Positions 1-11,974 are shown, counted from the first letter of the stretch. The stretch is 64,000 nucleotides of DNA from Ooceraea biroi (GCF_003672135.1 NC_039514.1:8545787-8609786); one strand, 5' to 3'. Translations and numbers: made by a program. Notes: generated by a model not told the origin, from the letters alone.

Positions 1-119
1 CGCCTCTTACAATTCAGAAGTAGGATAAAATCCGCTACTCCTCGAAGACAGTTGAGATTTATCCGCTACCCCTCGGAGAGGAGGGAGTTGAGAAACAGCT
101 GGCCGGTAGTGAAGCCTGA

Positions 120-340
120 ACATGGAGGTCGGGACGGACTCAGAGGAGTGAACCAACATGGAGATTGGGAAGGACTCAGAGGAGTGAACCAACATGGAGA
201 TTGGGAAGGACTCGGAGGAGTGAACCAACATGGAGGTTGGGAGGGACTCAGAAGAGTGAACCAAAAATGGATGTTGGGAGGGACTCAGAAGAGTGAACCA
301 AAAATGGAGGTTGGGAGGGACTCAAGTGGAGTGAACCGAC
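120..340 (+). repeat. 36-bp minisatellite inside satellite unit 1
   Basis: About six copies of a 35-36 bp motif with core GGACTCAGAGGAGTGAACCA, followed by a CATGGAGRTYGGGA-type segment. Later copies drift toward AAAAATGGAKGTTGGGAGG. The same block recurs at about 677-855, 1198-1375 and 1719-1965 with different copy numbers, so unit length changes in 36-bp steps. The 12-residue periodic peptides on both strands are a by-product of the period. Confidence 0.9.
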
Positions 341-463
341 GATTTGGAGACATTCGGGGACGAATGTAATGTCAGGCTGGCCGAGCTGTAAGATCTGGAA
401 AAATAGTCGAGACTGACAGGTCGTATAGAGGATCAGAATAAAAACAAGTTGATCACAACAGTA

Positions 464-546
464 GGAGTATTGGCCGTACAGCCTAAGAGCTAGGCGTGTG
501 AACCAGGGATCCCGGAGAGTTCGAATTCAAATCTAAGGCAGTCTCC
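464..546 (+). other. tRNA-like module, satellite unit 1
   Basis: An 83-nt segment starts GGAGTAT and ends GTCTCC, the length of a class II (Leu/Ser) tRNA. It carries an A-box-like TGGCCGTACAGCCTAAG (compare TGGCCGAGTGGTCTAAG in Leu tRNAs) and a B-box-like GAGTTCGAATTCA (consensus GGTTCGANNCC). Four base pairs at the ends (GGAG/CTCC) can form an acceptor-like stem, and the anticodon-like arm pairs imperfectly. It reads as a tRNA-derived, SINE-like polymerase III promoter that has decayed, and not as a working tRNA. Relation to tRNA is inferred from motif order and spacing. Confidence 0.5.
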
Positions 547-984
547 TAGTTATTTTTCGCCTCTTACAATTCAGAAGTAGGATAAAATCCGCTACTCCTC
601 GAAGACAGTTGAGATTCATCCGCTACCCCTCGGAGAGGAGGGAGTTGAGAAGCAGCTGGCCGGTAGTGAAGCCTGAACATGGAGGTCGGGACGGACTCAG
701 AGGAGTGAATCAACATGGAGATTGGGAAGGACTCAGAGGAGTGAACCAACATGGAGGTTGGGAAGGACTCAGAGGAGTGAACCAAAAATGGATGTTGGGA
801 GGGACTCAGAAGAGTGAACCAAAAATGGAGGTTGGGAGGGACTCAAGTGGAGTGAACCGACGATTTGGAGACATTCGGGGACGAATGTAATGTCAGGCTG
901 GCCGAGCTGTAAGATCTGGAAAAATAGTCGAGACTGACAGGTCGTATAGAGGATCAGAATAAAAACAAGTTGATCACAACAGTA

Positions 985-1067
985 GGAGTATTGGCCGTAC
1001 AGCCTAAGAGCTAGGCGTGTGAACCAGGGATCCCGGAGAGTTCGAATTCAAATCTAAGGCAGTCTCC
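985..1067 (+). other. tRNA-like module, satellite unit 2
   Basis: Same 83-nt module as in unit 1, with near-identical A-box-like and B-box-like segments. It lies at the 3' end of the second unit just before the CGCCTCTTACA unit boundary. Confidence 0.5.
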
Positions 1068-1504
1068 TAGTTATTTTTCGCCTCTTACAATTCAGAAGTA
1101 GGATAAAATCCGCTACTCCTCGAAGACAGTTGAGATTCATCCGCTACCCCTCGGAGAGGAGGGAGTTGAGAAGCAGCTGGCCGGTAGTGAAGTCTGAACA
1201 TGGAGGTCGGGACGGACTCATAGGAGTGAACCAACATGGAGATTGGGAAGGACTCAGAGGAGTAAACCAATATGGAGATTGGGAAGGACTCAGAGGAGTG
1301 AACCAACATGGAGGTTGGGAGGGACTCAGAAGAGTGAACCAAAAATGGAGGTTGGGAGGGACTCAAGTGGAGTGAACCGACGATTTGGAGACATTCGGGG
1401 ACGAATGTAATGTCAGGCTGGCCGAGCTGTAAGATCTGGAAAGATAGTCGAGACTGACAGGTCGTATAGAGGATCAGAATGAAAACAAGTTGATCACAAC
1501 AGTA

Positions 1505-1587
1505 GGAGTATTGGCCGTACAGTCTAAGACCTAGGCGTGTGAATCAGGGATCCCGGAGAGTTCGAGTTCAAGTCTAAGGCAGTCTCC
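1505..1587 (+). other. tRNA-like module, satellite unit 3
   Basis: Same 83-nt module. Here the A-box-like segment reads TGGCCGTACAGTCTAAG, closer to a Leu tRNA A box, and the B-box-like segment reads GAGTTCGAGTTCA. Confidence 0.5.
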
Positions 1588-2098
1588 TAGTTATTTTTCG
1601 CCTCTTACAATTCAGAAGTGGGATCAAATCCGCTACCCCTCGAAGACAGTTGAGATTCATCCGCTACCCCTCGGAGAGGAGGGAGTTGAGAAGCAGCTGG
1701 CCGGTAGTGAAGCCTGAATATGGAGGTCGGGACGGACTCAGAGGAGTGAACCAACATGGAGATTGGGAAGAACTCAGAGGAGTGAACCAACATGGAGATT
1801 GGGAAGGACTCAGAGGAGTGAACCAACATGGAGGTTGGGAGGGACTCAGAAGAGTGAACCAAAAATGGATGTTGGGAGGGACTCAGAAGAGTGAACCAAA
1901 AATGGATGTTGGGAGGGACTCAGAAGAGTGAACCAAAAATGGAGGTTGGGAGGGACTCAAGTGGAGTGAACCGACGATTTGGAGACATTCGGGGACGAAT
2001 GTAATGTCAGGCTGGCCGAGCTGTAAGATCTGGAAAGATAGTGGAGACTGACAGGTCGTATAGAGGATCGGAATGAAAACAAGTTGATCACAACAGTA

Positions 2099-2187
2099 GG
2101 AGTATTGGCCGTACAGTCTAAGACCTAGGCGTGTGAACCAGGGATCCTGGAGAGTTCGAGTTCGAGTTCAAGTCTAAGGCAGTCTCC
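2099..2187 (+). other. tRNA-like module, satellite unit 4
   Basis: Same module lengthened to 89 nt by a 6-bp duplication (GTTCGA) inside the B-box-like region. This duplication should break the T-arm geometry, so this copy is the least tRNA-like of the four. Confidence 0.45.
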
Positions 2188-2209
2188 TAGTTATTTTTCG
2201 CCTCTTACA

Positions 2210-5200
2210 GTATCCTACTCGACTATCGGGAACATCTGTAGCCCGATGATGTCAAAGACCTGAAACGGTTCGAGGCCAGACCACGTCCTCGAGAGAGATG
2301 CATGCATTTATCCGTTGACTTATGACGCAGCAAGAATGCAATGGATATGAATGAACTTGACGATCCCTAAGACCCCCTTTATCCACAAAAACATCGGCAG
2401 GTCGCCGATAATGTTACGGTAGCCGCAAAGCAGCAAAGCCGATAGCGCAAATTCCGCTGCAACCCACACGCTCGCATAATTCATCGTTAGGGCTCTCACG
2501 GCTTTAACGATAATCGTCTCACGATATCAGCGAGCGGATGGAGAGAGCGACTTGGCGACTTTTCGACACGTGGATGCGTGATTTTACGGGCGTAATAACA
2601 AAATGGAAATAAACCGGTCCAGAAAGAATAGCGCGATGTGCATCTGACACGTAGTAATTAATTTCGCCGTAATAAACGTGCCGCGCTTCATGAAATTGTA
2701 TTACACGGTTTCGGAGCAAGAAATGCCGCTCCGCGAGCATGTTCGCGGAGGATGAGTTCGTGGTTTTGTCCAAGGCGTACGTAGGTACGCGAAAGAGTGA
2801 TGGACGGGATGCAGCACTCTCAAGGCCTTTTAATGGCAAGGTCTTCCAGGCCACAAGGCGGATGGAAATTATCGACGAGAGTCAATCAGCTTGCCTCCGA
2901 GCTACGAATACGTATCTATCGGAGGCACCGTGTAATCACAATAAAACTGCCGCCGCTGCCGCGCTGTGTACGAGAGAGCTCAATTCCTAACAACCAATTT
3001 GTTCCGGTTTAATTGCTACGTCTTACGTGTGGCTATCGCAGGAAAGCAGAGCTCGCCCGGCTTTAACACAGCGCCAGGCAACAATTATCGCGATAAATTG
3101 TACGCCGATCTCCCGAGCGTACTTCAAATTTCAAAGGAGTGGCGCTGCATCGTTCCTCTCGCACAATGCAGATTGAGAAAAAAAAGCGGGAGAGAATGCA
3201 AGAAAGAAGGTCAAACGTCTTATCGCTCGGAACACCGAAACGCTCGATTCGAATCAGAAGGTAATTTTCAGCAAAAAAAGAATGCACAATTTTTCGTTAA
3301 ACTATTAAAAAGATATCACGTGTTCTTAATTAATGCGTAAACGAAAAATGTGAAATTAAGAATAATAAATTTTCAATTCTCTCACGTGGATTTGAGACGA
3401 ATATCGGATTAGAAAACATCGAAATCGAGTTTGGTTCGGCCGCTGCGTTAGGTCGACGACCCGTTCTTATCCGAGCGTGAGGGATTAGGAGTACGACGAC
3501 CCGTTGAGCCATAAAGCGATAAGACACGTCGGATGAGATAATTTCTAATGAAAAGGGTAGATCTGTGTGTTTGGAAGAGAAACTCAACTTTCCAGAAGCG
3601 CAGCTTTCAGACATCAACACGCTCCAGGAGTTTCCCGATCTGGGGTGGCATTCGATTTGGCATCATCCGCAGCAAGAGACGCGCGACATTCCACGCGACG
3701 CACGTTAGGAATTTTTGTCGCGCCGTCTTGATTGCGAGTTATCACGCGTTACGTATCAATAAGTCACTCGACTCGACCGGCGAGAAAGGAGAGAGGGAGA
3801 CGAGTGGAAATGATAGCCGGCGTGAAATGAAAAAGGGGATGCTTGTAGAAGCAGTGATACGTGCGTTGCATCGTCACGTCGTTCCCGGCATCACGATGTG
3901 ATGCGTCGGCGTGTCGATGCGTTTCTTATTGTCAGATACGTATCTATGTTAAGCGCGCACGCACTGCGTACCTCCATGCATTTATGCATCGCATTATACG
4001 CGCGGGCGACGACGATAGGTGCAGGGTGACCCATTCATTTTCGAGGCTGCCGGGAGTAGAGGAAGTCTCTATGTTTCTCGCGGTCATGAATTATGTATGC
4101 GTACGCGATCAGAGATCACCGCGTATCGTATCGTTCACTCTCGTCGCCGCCACTGCCACCGCCGTGAATAACAGGAAAATGATTTATAAAATAATTAAAC
4201 AGGACCGCGTTACGACCGCGATTACCGCGCGGAAACCGCGTTAAACTCTGCGTAAACGCCATCGTCGAACACGGACAGCGCGAACGTCTGGTTATAAAGT
4301 CGCGTAAAATAATGATTAGACGTTGCGTGAATTAATCGACTGTGAAATTATTAATTAAACGGGCTCCCGCGAGGAACGTGTGCGGTACGCGGTTTCGCTA
4401 CGCGTTTGATTCCACCGCGAGATGCATACAGGGTGGCGTTTCACGGCAATCCGCGCTTTTAATTTCTGCGACGGTACCTCTGACGAATTCGAGATCGATT
4501 CTTCCGCGGTTTACCGCATCCCGCAAAAAAATATTGAAATAGAACTATAAATCAATCGATCTAAAAAATTAAATTGCTTTACACGAAATTAGGATCGCGA
4601 GACGCGAGACACCCTGTATAAGAAGACCGAAGACGATAGCCGCGGTGTTCTCCTATCCTCTGAATAGTGATGGACGTTCGATTATCGATAATCGCGAGCG
4701 GCATGGATATTACGACGGACACCGTGGCCAATTTTTCGCTGGAGCTGCTTCTCTGCGTCGCGCGGATACGCAGATGCATTCCTCGGAGGCGGTTTTAATT
4801 ATACGTCGCACGCGCACGCTCGTCCCTGCCGCCCATCTAGGACGACGACGAGTATGCGAGCGGAGGGCGTTTCCAAAAAAAAAGAGATTCCAGCTTGAAC
4901 CCCTTGCGTGTTATTAGGAGCTTACTATGCGTAGGCGTTTATCTCATTATTATTTTATAGTCGTCGGATCAGTCACTCTTTTTTTCCTCCGTCCGGGAGA
5001 TTGACGATCGATAAACGAGATCGTATGACGCACCTGCGGCGTCGATGCTTTCTACGCATCGATCGGCTATCGATACTTCGCGGCCGAATGTCGTCTCCTT
5101 GCGTTTTGTTCATGTTAATCGCGCTTCTCGCTCTGCTACCAGCGGAGTAATTAATTAAACGCCATTGGAGCGATAAACAGCTCTTTGCCTGCGTCGACGC

Positions 5201-6880
5201 GGTAAAAGAATAACGTGCCACGAGATAGCTGGATGGAATCCGATCATTTTTGCCGACTCTAATTATCGCTTCCTGCCAATAGAAGAGATGTAACTTGGCT
5301 CGGTCGCAAGGTGTTATTAATATTTAATGCCTCGATCAAGCATGATTATTTATACGGCCGAGCAGTATGACATCGTAATTCCGTATTTAATCAACATATT
5401 CGCGATTCAATAAAATGTGTACACGTGTATTAAAATAATTAAGACGTAACAGTGGTAATTTTGAGGCAATCACCAGACGGAAACGAGACCGCGGCATTCA
5501 TAAATGTAATTTCGCGAGAGCTGATCGAGCTGATCGAGAAATCGTCGCGTTATTCTTTGTGCCACTCATCGAACGTCACGAGAGACGGACGCGCGTTCGA
5601 AAAACATCTCTCATTGCCGCACGTGGCGGCTAATTCCGTTGGATTCATGACCCAGACTGTGGCACCCACGTGCGCCGGATGTACGCCTCCTTACTGCTTC
5701 ACTGCCGAATTAAACAACGGACGACTACGCTTGCTTGGGTGCTGTTCGCCATGTGGACGTGTCCGGAGAAAGTAGATTCGCGTCCCTCGTAAAAAAGTCT
5801 CTTTCTCTTTCTGGCCGTCCGATCGCGTCGCCCGTACCTTTCCGCGCGGCCGATCGGCTGCTTTTACTTGCGCTTTAATAATGTTGTAAAGCCGCCTCGC
5901 TCGATCTCTCGACCGAGGAATCGTCCTTCTCTACACGGCGCGGCGGAGCTTGTCGGGAAGAATGAGCCGCGATGCGGAAAGGCAACGGGAGAAAACGCGA
6001 ACGATGATGCGCACATGACGTATGTACCCGGAATGTAACACGACAAGAGGCGGTGGGAATCACGTAGCACGGGAGTGCATGCAGCACTTCTTCAATTTGT
6101 TCCAGGGAGCGCGCACGATGCTACTCGTAGAAAATAAACAGCAATCGCATAAAATAAAATAATAAATTATGAAAATATGAATTAAAGTATTCCGCCTCTC
6201 GTATCGAAAAATCTCCATTGAAACGGTTAGTATTGCAAACGCGATAACCGCAAAAGTCAATGATGTACGATACGTCAAAATCAAGAAACGGCGATACAGA
6301 GAACCGGAAGAGAAATTTCCGAGAAAGCAAAGATTTATAGTTCCAAGGAATAAGATCCTTTTATCGCTGCATCGTTTACTAGAATTCTGCCTTGGATCCG
6401 CAAGTCCGATAAAGGAATTTTTGCATAATGGAGTTCTATTGTATCTCGTGTAAGGGTGACTATAAATTTTATTCGAATGGAAGAATCCTCTGCGTGTGAA
6501 AAGAATGCCACTCGCGCGATGAGCCTGTCGTGGGATGCTGCGAATCTAATATGTCACGAGCGTGGTCGTTAAAGTGTTTATCGACTTCATTCAAATCGAA
6601 GGATCAGAAGAGAAGAGAAGCCTCCGTGTCTTCTCCACCTTTTTCTCCTCCTGGGACACACGAAATATGCGCGCTCGTGTATACCACGAAACGCACTTTC
6701 TCTTGTCTCAGATTAAAGCGCGCCGCTCCGGTGAGAACGTTTTATCGCGATTTCCTAGGGCGAGAGACCGCGAGTTTGATTAATACGTGCAGAATCAGTC
6801 AGACACAGGCTGCATCAGTCAGCCTGAGATACATTTAGCAAAGGGTCCAAACACAGAAAATCAATAAAGAAGCATTTATA
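2210..6880. other. No gene recognised; unique DNA
   Basis: About 4.7 kb of mixed-composition, CpG-containing sequence between the satellite array and the first mariner. Open frames are short, overlap on both strands, often lack an ATG and show no recognisable domain. I saw no splice-consistent exon chain. One possible small element at 4429-4616 is listed separately. The stretch could be intergenic or intronic. Confidence 0.6.
4429..4616. mobile_element. Possible 188-bp MITE with CAGGGTG ends
   Basis: CAGGGTGGCG at the left faces CACCCTG at the right as a short inverted repeat, and TA abuts both outer ends (4427-4428 and 4617-4618). Short elements ending in CAGGGTG/CACCCTG with TA flanks fit the Tc1/mariner MITE pattern. 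The inverted match is only 7-8 bp, so chance is a real alternative. Confidence 0.3.
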
Positions 6881-7306
6881 TATTAGGAATGTGATTTAGT
6901 TTTGAGGGTTTTGCAACAGATGGCTGTAGTGTCAGTTTGTTCCAATAGCTGCTTCCGATAACTGTTCTTTCTTACAGTCTTGACATTATCCATCACATTT
7001 AGTAGCATTATAGCAATAGATGCAATAACAGTCGTGTTTATATCATCGTAAAAATGCAACTTCCGAAACAGCGTTTTCGACGTGCGTTGCTTTTGTTTTT
7101 TAATCAGAAGAAAACTGCGGCTGACGGTTATAGAATTCTTGTGAAAACTTATGGTGATTCTGCCCCATCGATTAAGACGTGTGAATACTGGTTTATACGC
7201 TTTAAAAGTGGTGAAGGACAAAGAACGCTCGGGACAACCAAGAAAGCTTGAAAATGCAGATTTGCAAGCATTATTGCACGAAAATCCAACAGAATCCACT
7301 TCAGAA

Positions 7307-8004
7307 CTTGCCAGAGCATTAAATGTTGATCGTACAACAGTTACCAAACATTACATGAAATGGGAAAAATTCAGAAAGAAGGGAAATGGGTTCGACATGA
7401 ATTATCGGAAAGTGCCATTGCGAACCGGTTGAACATTTGCATTTCGTTGATCGCCAGGCCAAAAAAGAAGAGTCTTTTGTCTCGGATCGTTACTGGGGAT
7501 GAAAAGTGGATCTATTTTGATAATCCGAAACGCGGAAAATCATGGGTGGATCCAGGCGAACCATCAACATCCACTCCGAGACGCAATATTGACGGTTCAA
7601 AAGTAATGCTCCGTATTTGGTGGGATAATGTACTATGAGCTGTTAAATCCGCATGAGACTGTCACGGCTGATCGTTATCGACACCAATTGTACAAGTTGA
7701 AGCAAGCCTTGGACCAAAAATGACCACCAATTGTGAGTAAACGACGGAAAGTGATTCTTCTTCGTGACAACGCTCGACCTGACGTTGCGTTATCAGTGAA
7801 AGAAACACTATTAGAGCTTGAATGGCAAGTCTTACCGCACCCCGCGTATTCTCCGGACATTGCTCCATGCGATTATTATTTGTTCCGGTCGATGCAACAC
7901 GCTTCAGAGGATACACACTTTCATAATTTGGAAGAAGTGCGAAAATTCGTCGACGAATGGATCGACTCAAAAGAAGAGTCATTTTATCGTGGTGGAATCC
8001 ATCT
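7307..8004 (+). repeat. Mariner internal repeat unit 1 (698 bp)
   Basis: First tandem copy of the transposase core, starting at the CTTGCCAGA in the helix-turn-helix coding part and ending just before the hybrid CTTGCCAGA at 8005. It keeps the full segment encoding LPHPAYSPDIAP and carries the in-frame TGA shared with unit 2. Confidence 0.92.
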
Positions 8005-8685
8005 CTTGCCAGAGCATTAAATGTTGATCGTACAACAGTTACGCAACATTTACATGAAATGGGAAAAATTCAGAAAGAAGGAAAATGGGTTCGACATCAA
8101 TTATCGGAAAGTGCCATTGCGAACCGGTTGAACATTTGCATTTCGTTGATCGCCAGGCAAAAAAGAAGAGTCTTTTGTCTCGGATCGTTACTGGGGATGA
8201 AAAGTGGACCTATTTTGATAATCCGAAACGCGGAAAATCATGGGTGGATCCAGGCGAACCATCAACATCCACTCCGAGACGCAATATTGACGGTTCAAAA
8301 GTAATGCTCCGTATTTGGTGGGATAATGTACTATGAGCTGTTAAATCCGCATGAGACTGTCACGGCTGATCGTTATCGACACCAATTGTACAAGTTGAAG
8401 CAAGCCTTGGACCAAAAATGACCACCAATTGCGAGTAAACGACGGAAAGTGATTCTTCTTCGTGACAACGCTCGACCTGACGTTGCGTTATCAGTGAAAG
8501 AAACACTATTAGAGCTTGAATGGCAAGTCTTCTCCGGACATTGCTCCATGCGATTATTATTTGTTCCGGTCGATGCAACACGCTTTAGAGGATACACACT
8601 TTCATAATTTGGAAGAAGTGCGAAAATTCGTCGACGAATGGATCGACTCAAAAGAAGAGTCATTTTATCGTGGTGGAATCCATCT
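8005..8685 (+). repeat. Mariner internal repeat unit 2 (681 bp)
   Basis: Second tandem copy. It differs from unit 1 by a 17-bp deletion near 8530 and by a few substitutions, and it carries the same TGA at the DQK position. It leads into the normal transposase 3' end at 8686. Confidence 0.92.
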
Positions 8686-8818
8686 CTTGCCAGAAAGATG
8701 GGAAAAAGTGATAGAAAACGAAGGAAAATATTTTGATTAAGGTATTCATTCATTATCATATTTAAATACATGCGTTTTTGAGCAAAAACACCCTCAAAAC
8801 TAAATCACACCCCTAATA

Positions 8819-10344
8819 AAAGTGAAAGGAAAATGAAAATAATTTTTGTAACCATTTTTATAACCATTACACACAAGTACCTAAATACTCCTCTTTTGCT
8901 TTTTTTCTGCACCAGAAGAAGACTTGTAAAAGCGCAAGAGAATTCAATGGCAAAGTGTGACGTTACGTTCCCACTGGCGAGTACAGAAGAAAAATTCAAG
9001 CTTATGCGTAAAGTTGCATCATCCCGCGTGCATACGCTCGTACGATTAGTCGCGAGTGGTCGCCTTATGAATTAACCGGCTGCGTAGGGTCATTAAGCAG
9101 CGGCGTGCCTCTCGTAGGAAGGATTCTAATCCTTTGGTGGTCTCCTGGCGCGAGTGCACGAGCTTTGAGCATGTTCGCCGTATGCCGAATGGAACGTGCA
9201 ACGTATGAAAGACCACGTCCACGTATTGAACTAACTGTAACTAACTCGCTGCGGAACATCTCCGCACGGCTCTTTGTACCTTCACGCAGCGCGGTTCGAC
9301 CAGCGAACTGTTCCTCGCTCTGCGTGCCTTTACGACGCGCATTTTACGCCTTCGAGCCTAATAACGACCGACGGAAATTGCAAGAAACCCTACAACGCTA
9401 AAGAGATCCGCGACGAGAAACCGTTGTTGCGATCCGTCCAAGTTCCCGCATGCAAATGATCCTCGAGATAATATACCGCGATTTTAAAAGCATAATTATT
9501 TCGTGATTGACAACATTCAAGTTTAATTCCACTTCTCTTGATATAAAGCAAATTAATAGTTTCTACTTTATCTTCTCGATTTTCTTTTCTAAGAAGACGA
9601 AAAGGAGGATACAAAATAGCCCATTTCTCATCCTCCTCAAAGTTCTGTTCTACAAAGAATAAAAAACAAATTGGCGACTCGCAGAAAGGAATGGTCCCAT
9701 TAGCAATCACACATGGACATGGTCGAATAAGGACATTTATCATTTTTTTGATACTGTCGCCGAGTGTCTGTTAACTCCCCCAGCTTGCTCTCGGTGATGA
9801 TGGCACGTTAAAAATAAATGTCGCTAAAAGGCGCGATCAAGCCCTGCACCCCAGCGATTAATTCTTTTTATATCTGTTATCCGGTTTCTTTCTTCGGTTG
9901 CATTCCCGGTCGCTTCCTTATCCCCGTACTAAAAGCTCGCGCAGGGCCGCGTTATGATACACATAATCTAACGATGGAATTTCTTTGTCGGTGTGGAAGA
10001 CCAATCGTTCGAACGAAGACGGGGGAAACTGAAGAGCCGGGTTATTAAACTTCCTGTCTTTCGACTATGCCGACGTGATCTATACTCTTGCGCGGACTAT
10101 CTTTATGAGCTTGCAATTGGCTTCAGGAAAACCGAGATATTAATAGTAGGATCATTGTATATTCATATTAGGTGCGCGTGTAATTTCCGCACGGCAGCAT
10201 CGCTTCGAAGCATCTTTACTGTCTCTGTCTCGCCCATCTCGGTAACGCGATAGTGTCGTTGTCAGTAAATAAGAAGGCGGTCTTCGAACGTGCCTCTTCC
10301 AATCTACGTTAATTATTGGCGGCCGGATTATTAGCCTCACGTTA
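8819..10344. other. No gene recognised; unique DNA
   Basis: About 1.5 kb between the mariner and the next element. Only short overlapping open frames are present, and I saw no domain, RNA gene or clear repeat. Confidence 0.6.
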
Positions 10345-11351
10345 CACAGTGGGCTAAACTCGAAAAAAGCTGGCCAAAAGTAATAACTCGAAAACATGAC
10401 GTTTTAGAAAAAAATGTTTCAAATAAAAGTTATAGGGTTTTAAATCAGGTATTAGATAATAATACTAGTATCACCTTGAATAGCGTTGCCAAGGTCACGC
10501 AAAGGTCACCTTGAATTTTTTAAATGGGAACCTCCAGTTTTCATTAGATATTTTTGTAGCTTACCTCAAGAGCTTTTCAGAACACTATAACAAAGTATTT
10601 ATCCGTTAAATACTTCGAAGTTATGAAGCTTAAAAGTTACAGTCGCTACCGCGCCGCGTCGTACGTTTCGCGGCATTTAAAAATTGCACGGTGATCTGTA
10701 CATGATCTTGACAACACTATCAAGGTCATACTGGTATTGCTATGTAATGCTTCACTTAAAAACCTACAACTTTCATTTCAAACATTTTTTACCAAAACGC
10801 CAACTTTTCGAGTTATTACGATATGAAAATTAAAATGAAACATCCTGTATATAACCCAAAGGTGTGCGTTGGTGTGCACAATTCAAACGGAAATACTTAG
10901 TTTGAATCCTACACAAGATGATAAAACAAGAATCCCAAACAGCCTTTTACAGCTATTTAAAAAAATGATATTGAACTTTACTTCTTTCTTATATTTTAAG
11001 AAACCAAAAACTTAGATTAACACAAATTGATGAACAAACATTTTTAATGGTTATAACTGTTTGGGAAAAGAGTTTCAATTCTATTTATAGAGTAAAAAGC
11101 AAAATTACTTGCATCCGCATACAAGAATGTAAGCTATAGCCTATACTCATTCATAATTCGTTTTTCGGAACATTAACGCGTTGCCTCCTATTAATTGTTG
11201 ATTAATGGGAAGGAAATTTTTCCTACGAAACTCCATTCACATTTTTGAAAATACTGATATCCATAAATCAAAAAAGGTCGAAATGCACAGATTTCCAAGA
11301 GTTGAAAAAATTCGACTTTTGGCCAGCTTTTTTCGATTCTAGCCCACTGTG
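10345..11351. mobile_element. ~1-kb non-autonomous element, 36-bp inverted ends
   Basis: Left end 10345-10380 (CACAGTGGGCTAAACTCG...) and right end 11316-11351 are inverted copies over 36 bp with about two mismatches (AAACT versus GAATC). Inside the left half, 10378-10445 and 10755-10835 form a second, more diverged inverted repeat that includes TAATAACTCGAAAA, so a smaller palindromic element seems nested or fused. No transposase is recognised. The flanks share CGTT (ACGTTA left, CGTTGG right) but give no clean target duplication. The superfamily is undetermined; hAT or CACTA-like are both conceivable from the CACAGTG terminus. Confidence 0.75.
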
Positions 11352-11974
11352 CGTTGGCAAGACTCGACAGAAACATGACAGAACGACACACGGAAATCGT
11401 CAGAGATTACATCTCCCTGGTGCCAATTAATATGTATTGATTTGGATGTAACTTTATTAGATAACTCGACAAAAGTAAAAAAACTAACTTTTGAGTTATG
11501 TAACGCTCAGGAAAAGATCCTAAAATTGGTTACGATAATAAGATTATAAAATCGAGAAAAGTATACAAGCGTAATTTAAAAGTTAGATCTTTTAAGGCTA
11601 AAATAATATGTCTCGCTAGATAAATTGTCAAGCCGAAAGACACTTGCTGTCGAGCGTTTAGTCATCTCGAGCGAGTAGAAATTGAATTCCGCGAAATATC
11701 TGTCCTCTCTTCTCGTATGAGAAAAATGAGACCCTTGACGATGAAATCGAAACCATTCCTGGCGCGATCCGGTATCCCTGTCCACTTTCCCGATGAACGC
11801 CACGGCAGCGATCATCCACTTTCTTGAGGCACGTCCGACCCTTTTTTTCTTCTTGCGTCCTTTCGCGTAGCCATAGATGCTCCACTTTCCACTTCATCAT
11901 GTCTCCTCTTTTTTCATCGTGAAATGCGCGGATAAAAGATTATAATTTCAATGCAATTATAATTGATTTTTCTA
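11352..11974. other. No gene recognised
   Basis: About 620 bp of unique DNA separating two transposable elements. Nothing supportable was found. Confidence 0.6.

Larger units (their letters stand above)
1..2209 (+). repeat. Tandem array of ~520-600 bp satellite units
   Basis: Four consecutive units start at 1, 558, 1079 and 1599, each opening with CGCCTCTTACAATTCAGAAG or a close variant. The array stops in the same motif at about 2209. Unit lengths are about 557, 521, 520 and 600 bp. The differences are explained by one or two extra copies of an internal 36-bp subrepeat, plus a 6-bp duplication (GTTCGA) in unit 4. Each unit has a GC-rich head, the 36-bp minisatellite, a unique middle and an 83-nt tRNA-like tail. 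The open frames seen on both strands exist because 36 is a multiple of 3, and they are not taken as genes. The array probably continues left of the window. The same family lies inverted at 50624-51892. Confidence 0.93.
7054..8739 (+). pseudogene. Mariner (DD34D) transposase, duplicated and broken
   Basis: The N-terminal paired-like DNA-binding part (MQLPKQRFRRALLLFF...) starts at the ATG at 7054. A frameshift near 7210 separates it from the ERSGQPRKLENADLQ segment. The catalytic part follows: GDEKWIYFDN with the first Asp codon at 7498-7500, LLRDNARP with the second at 7766-7768, and APCDYYLF with the third at 7871-7873. That leaves 34 residues between the last two, the mariner signature. A second frameshift lies after RIWWDN, just before YYELL, and a TGA follows DQK at about 7721. 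After HLLPE the sequence jumps back to ARALNVDRTTV and repeats the catalytic part, ending RWEKVIENEGKYFD. A 17-bp deletion removes the LPHPAY region in the second unit. The reading frame is clearly inactive. Confidence 0.9.
6883..8816 (+). mobile_element. Rearranged mariner, two internal units
   Basis: A 1,934-bp element bounded by inverted repeats of about 30 bp (TTAGGRRTGTGATTTAG...) with TA target dinucleotides at 6881-6882 and 8817-8818. A normal mariner is about 1.3 kb; this one is longer because the catalytic two-thirds of the transposase is present twice in tandem (7307-8004 and 8005-8685). The junction uses the 9-bp motif CTTGCCAGA, which occurs naturally near both ends of the duplicated segment. 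The element cannot make transposase (frameshifts and stops). The same rearrangement occurs at 17977-20565, so it has presumably moved using transposase supplied elsewhere. Confidence 0.93.

Noticed and set aside
52..369. Periodic GLRGVNQHGDWE-type peptide and its antisense counterpart as a repeat protein
   Set aside because: Both arise from a 36-bp minisatellite; stops and length vary between units with no sign of coding constraint.
464..546. Functional tRNA-Leu gene
   Set aside because: The acceptor and anticodon stems pair poorly and the B box deviates from consensus, so only a tRNA-like origin is supportable.
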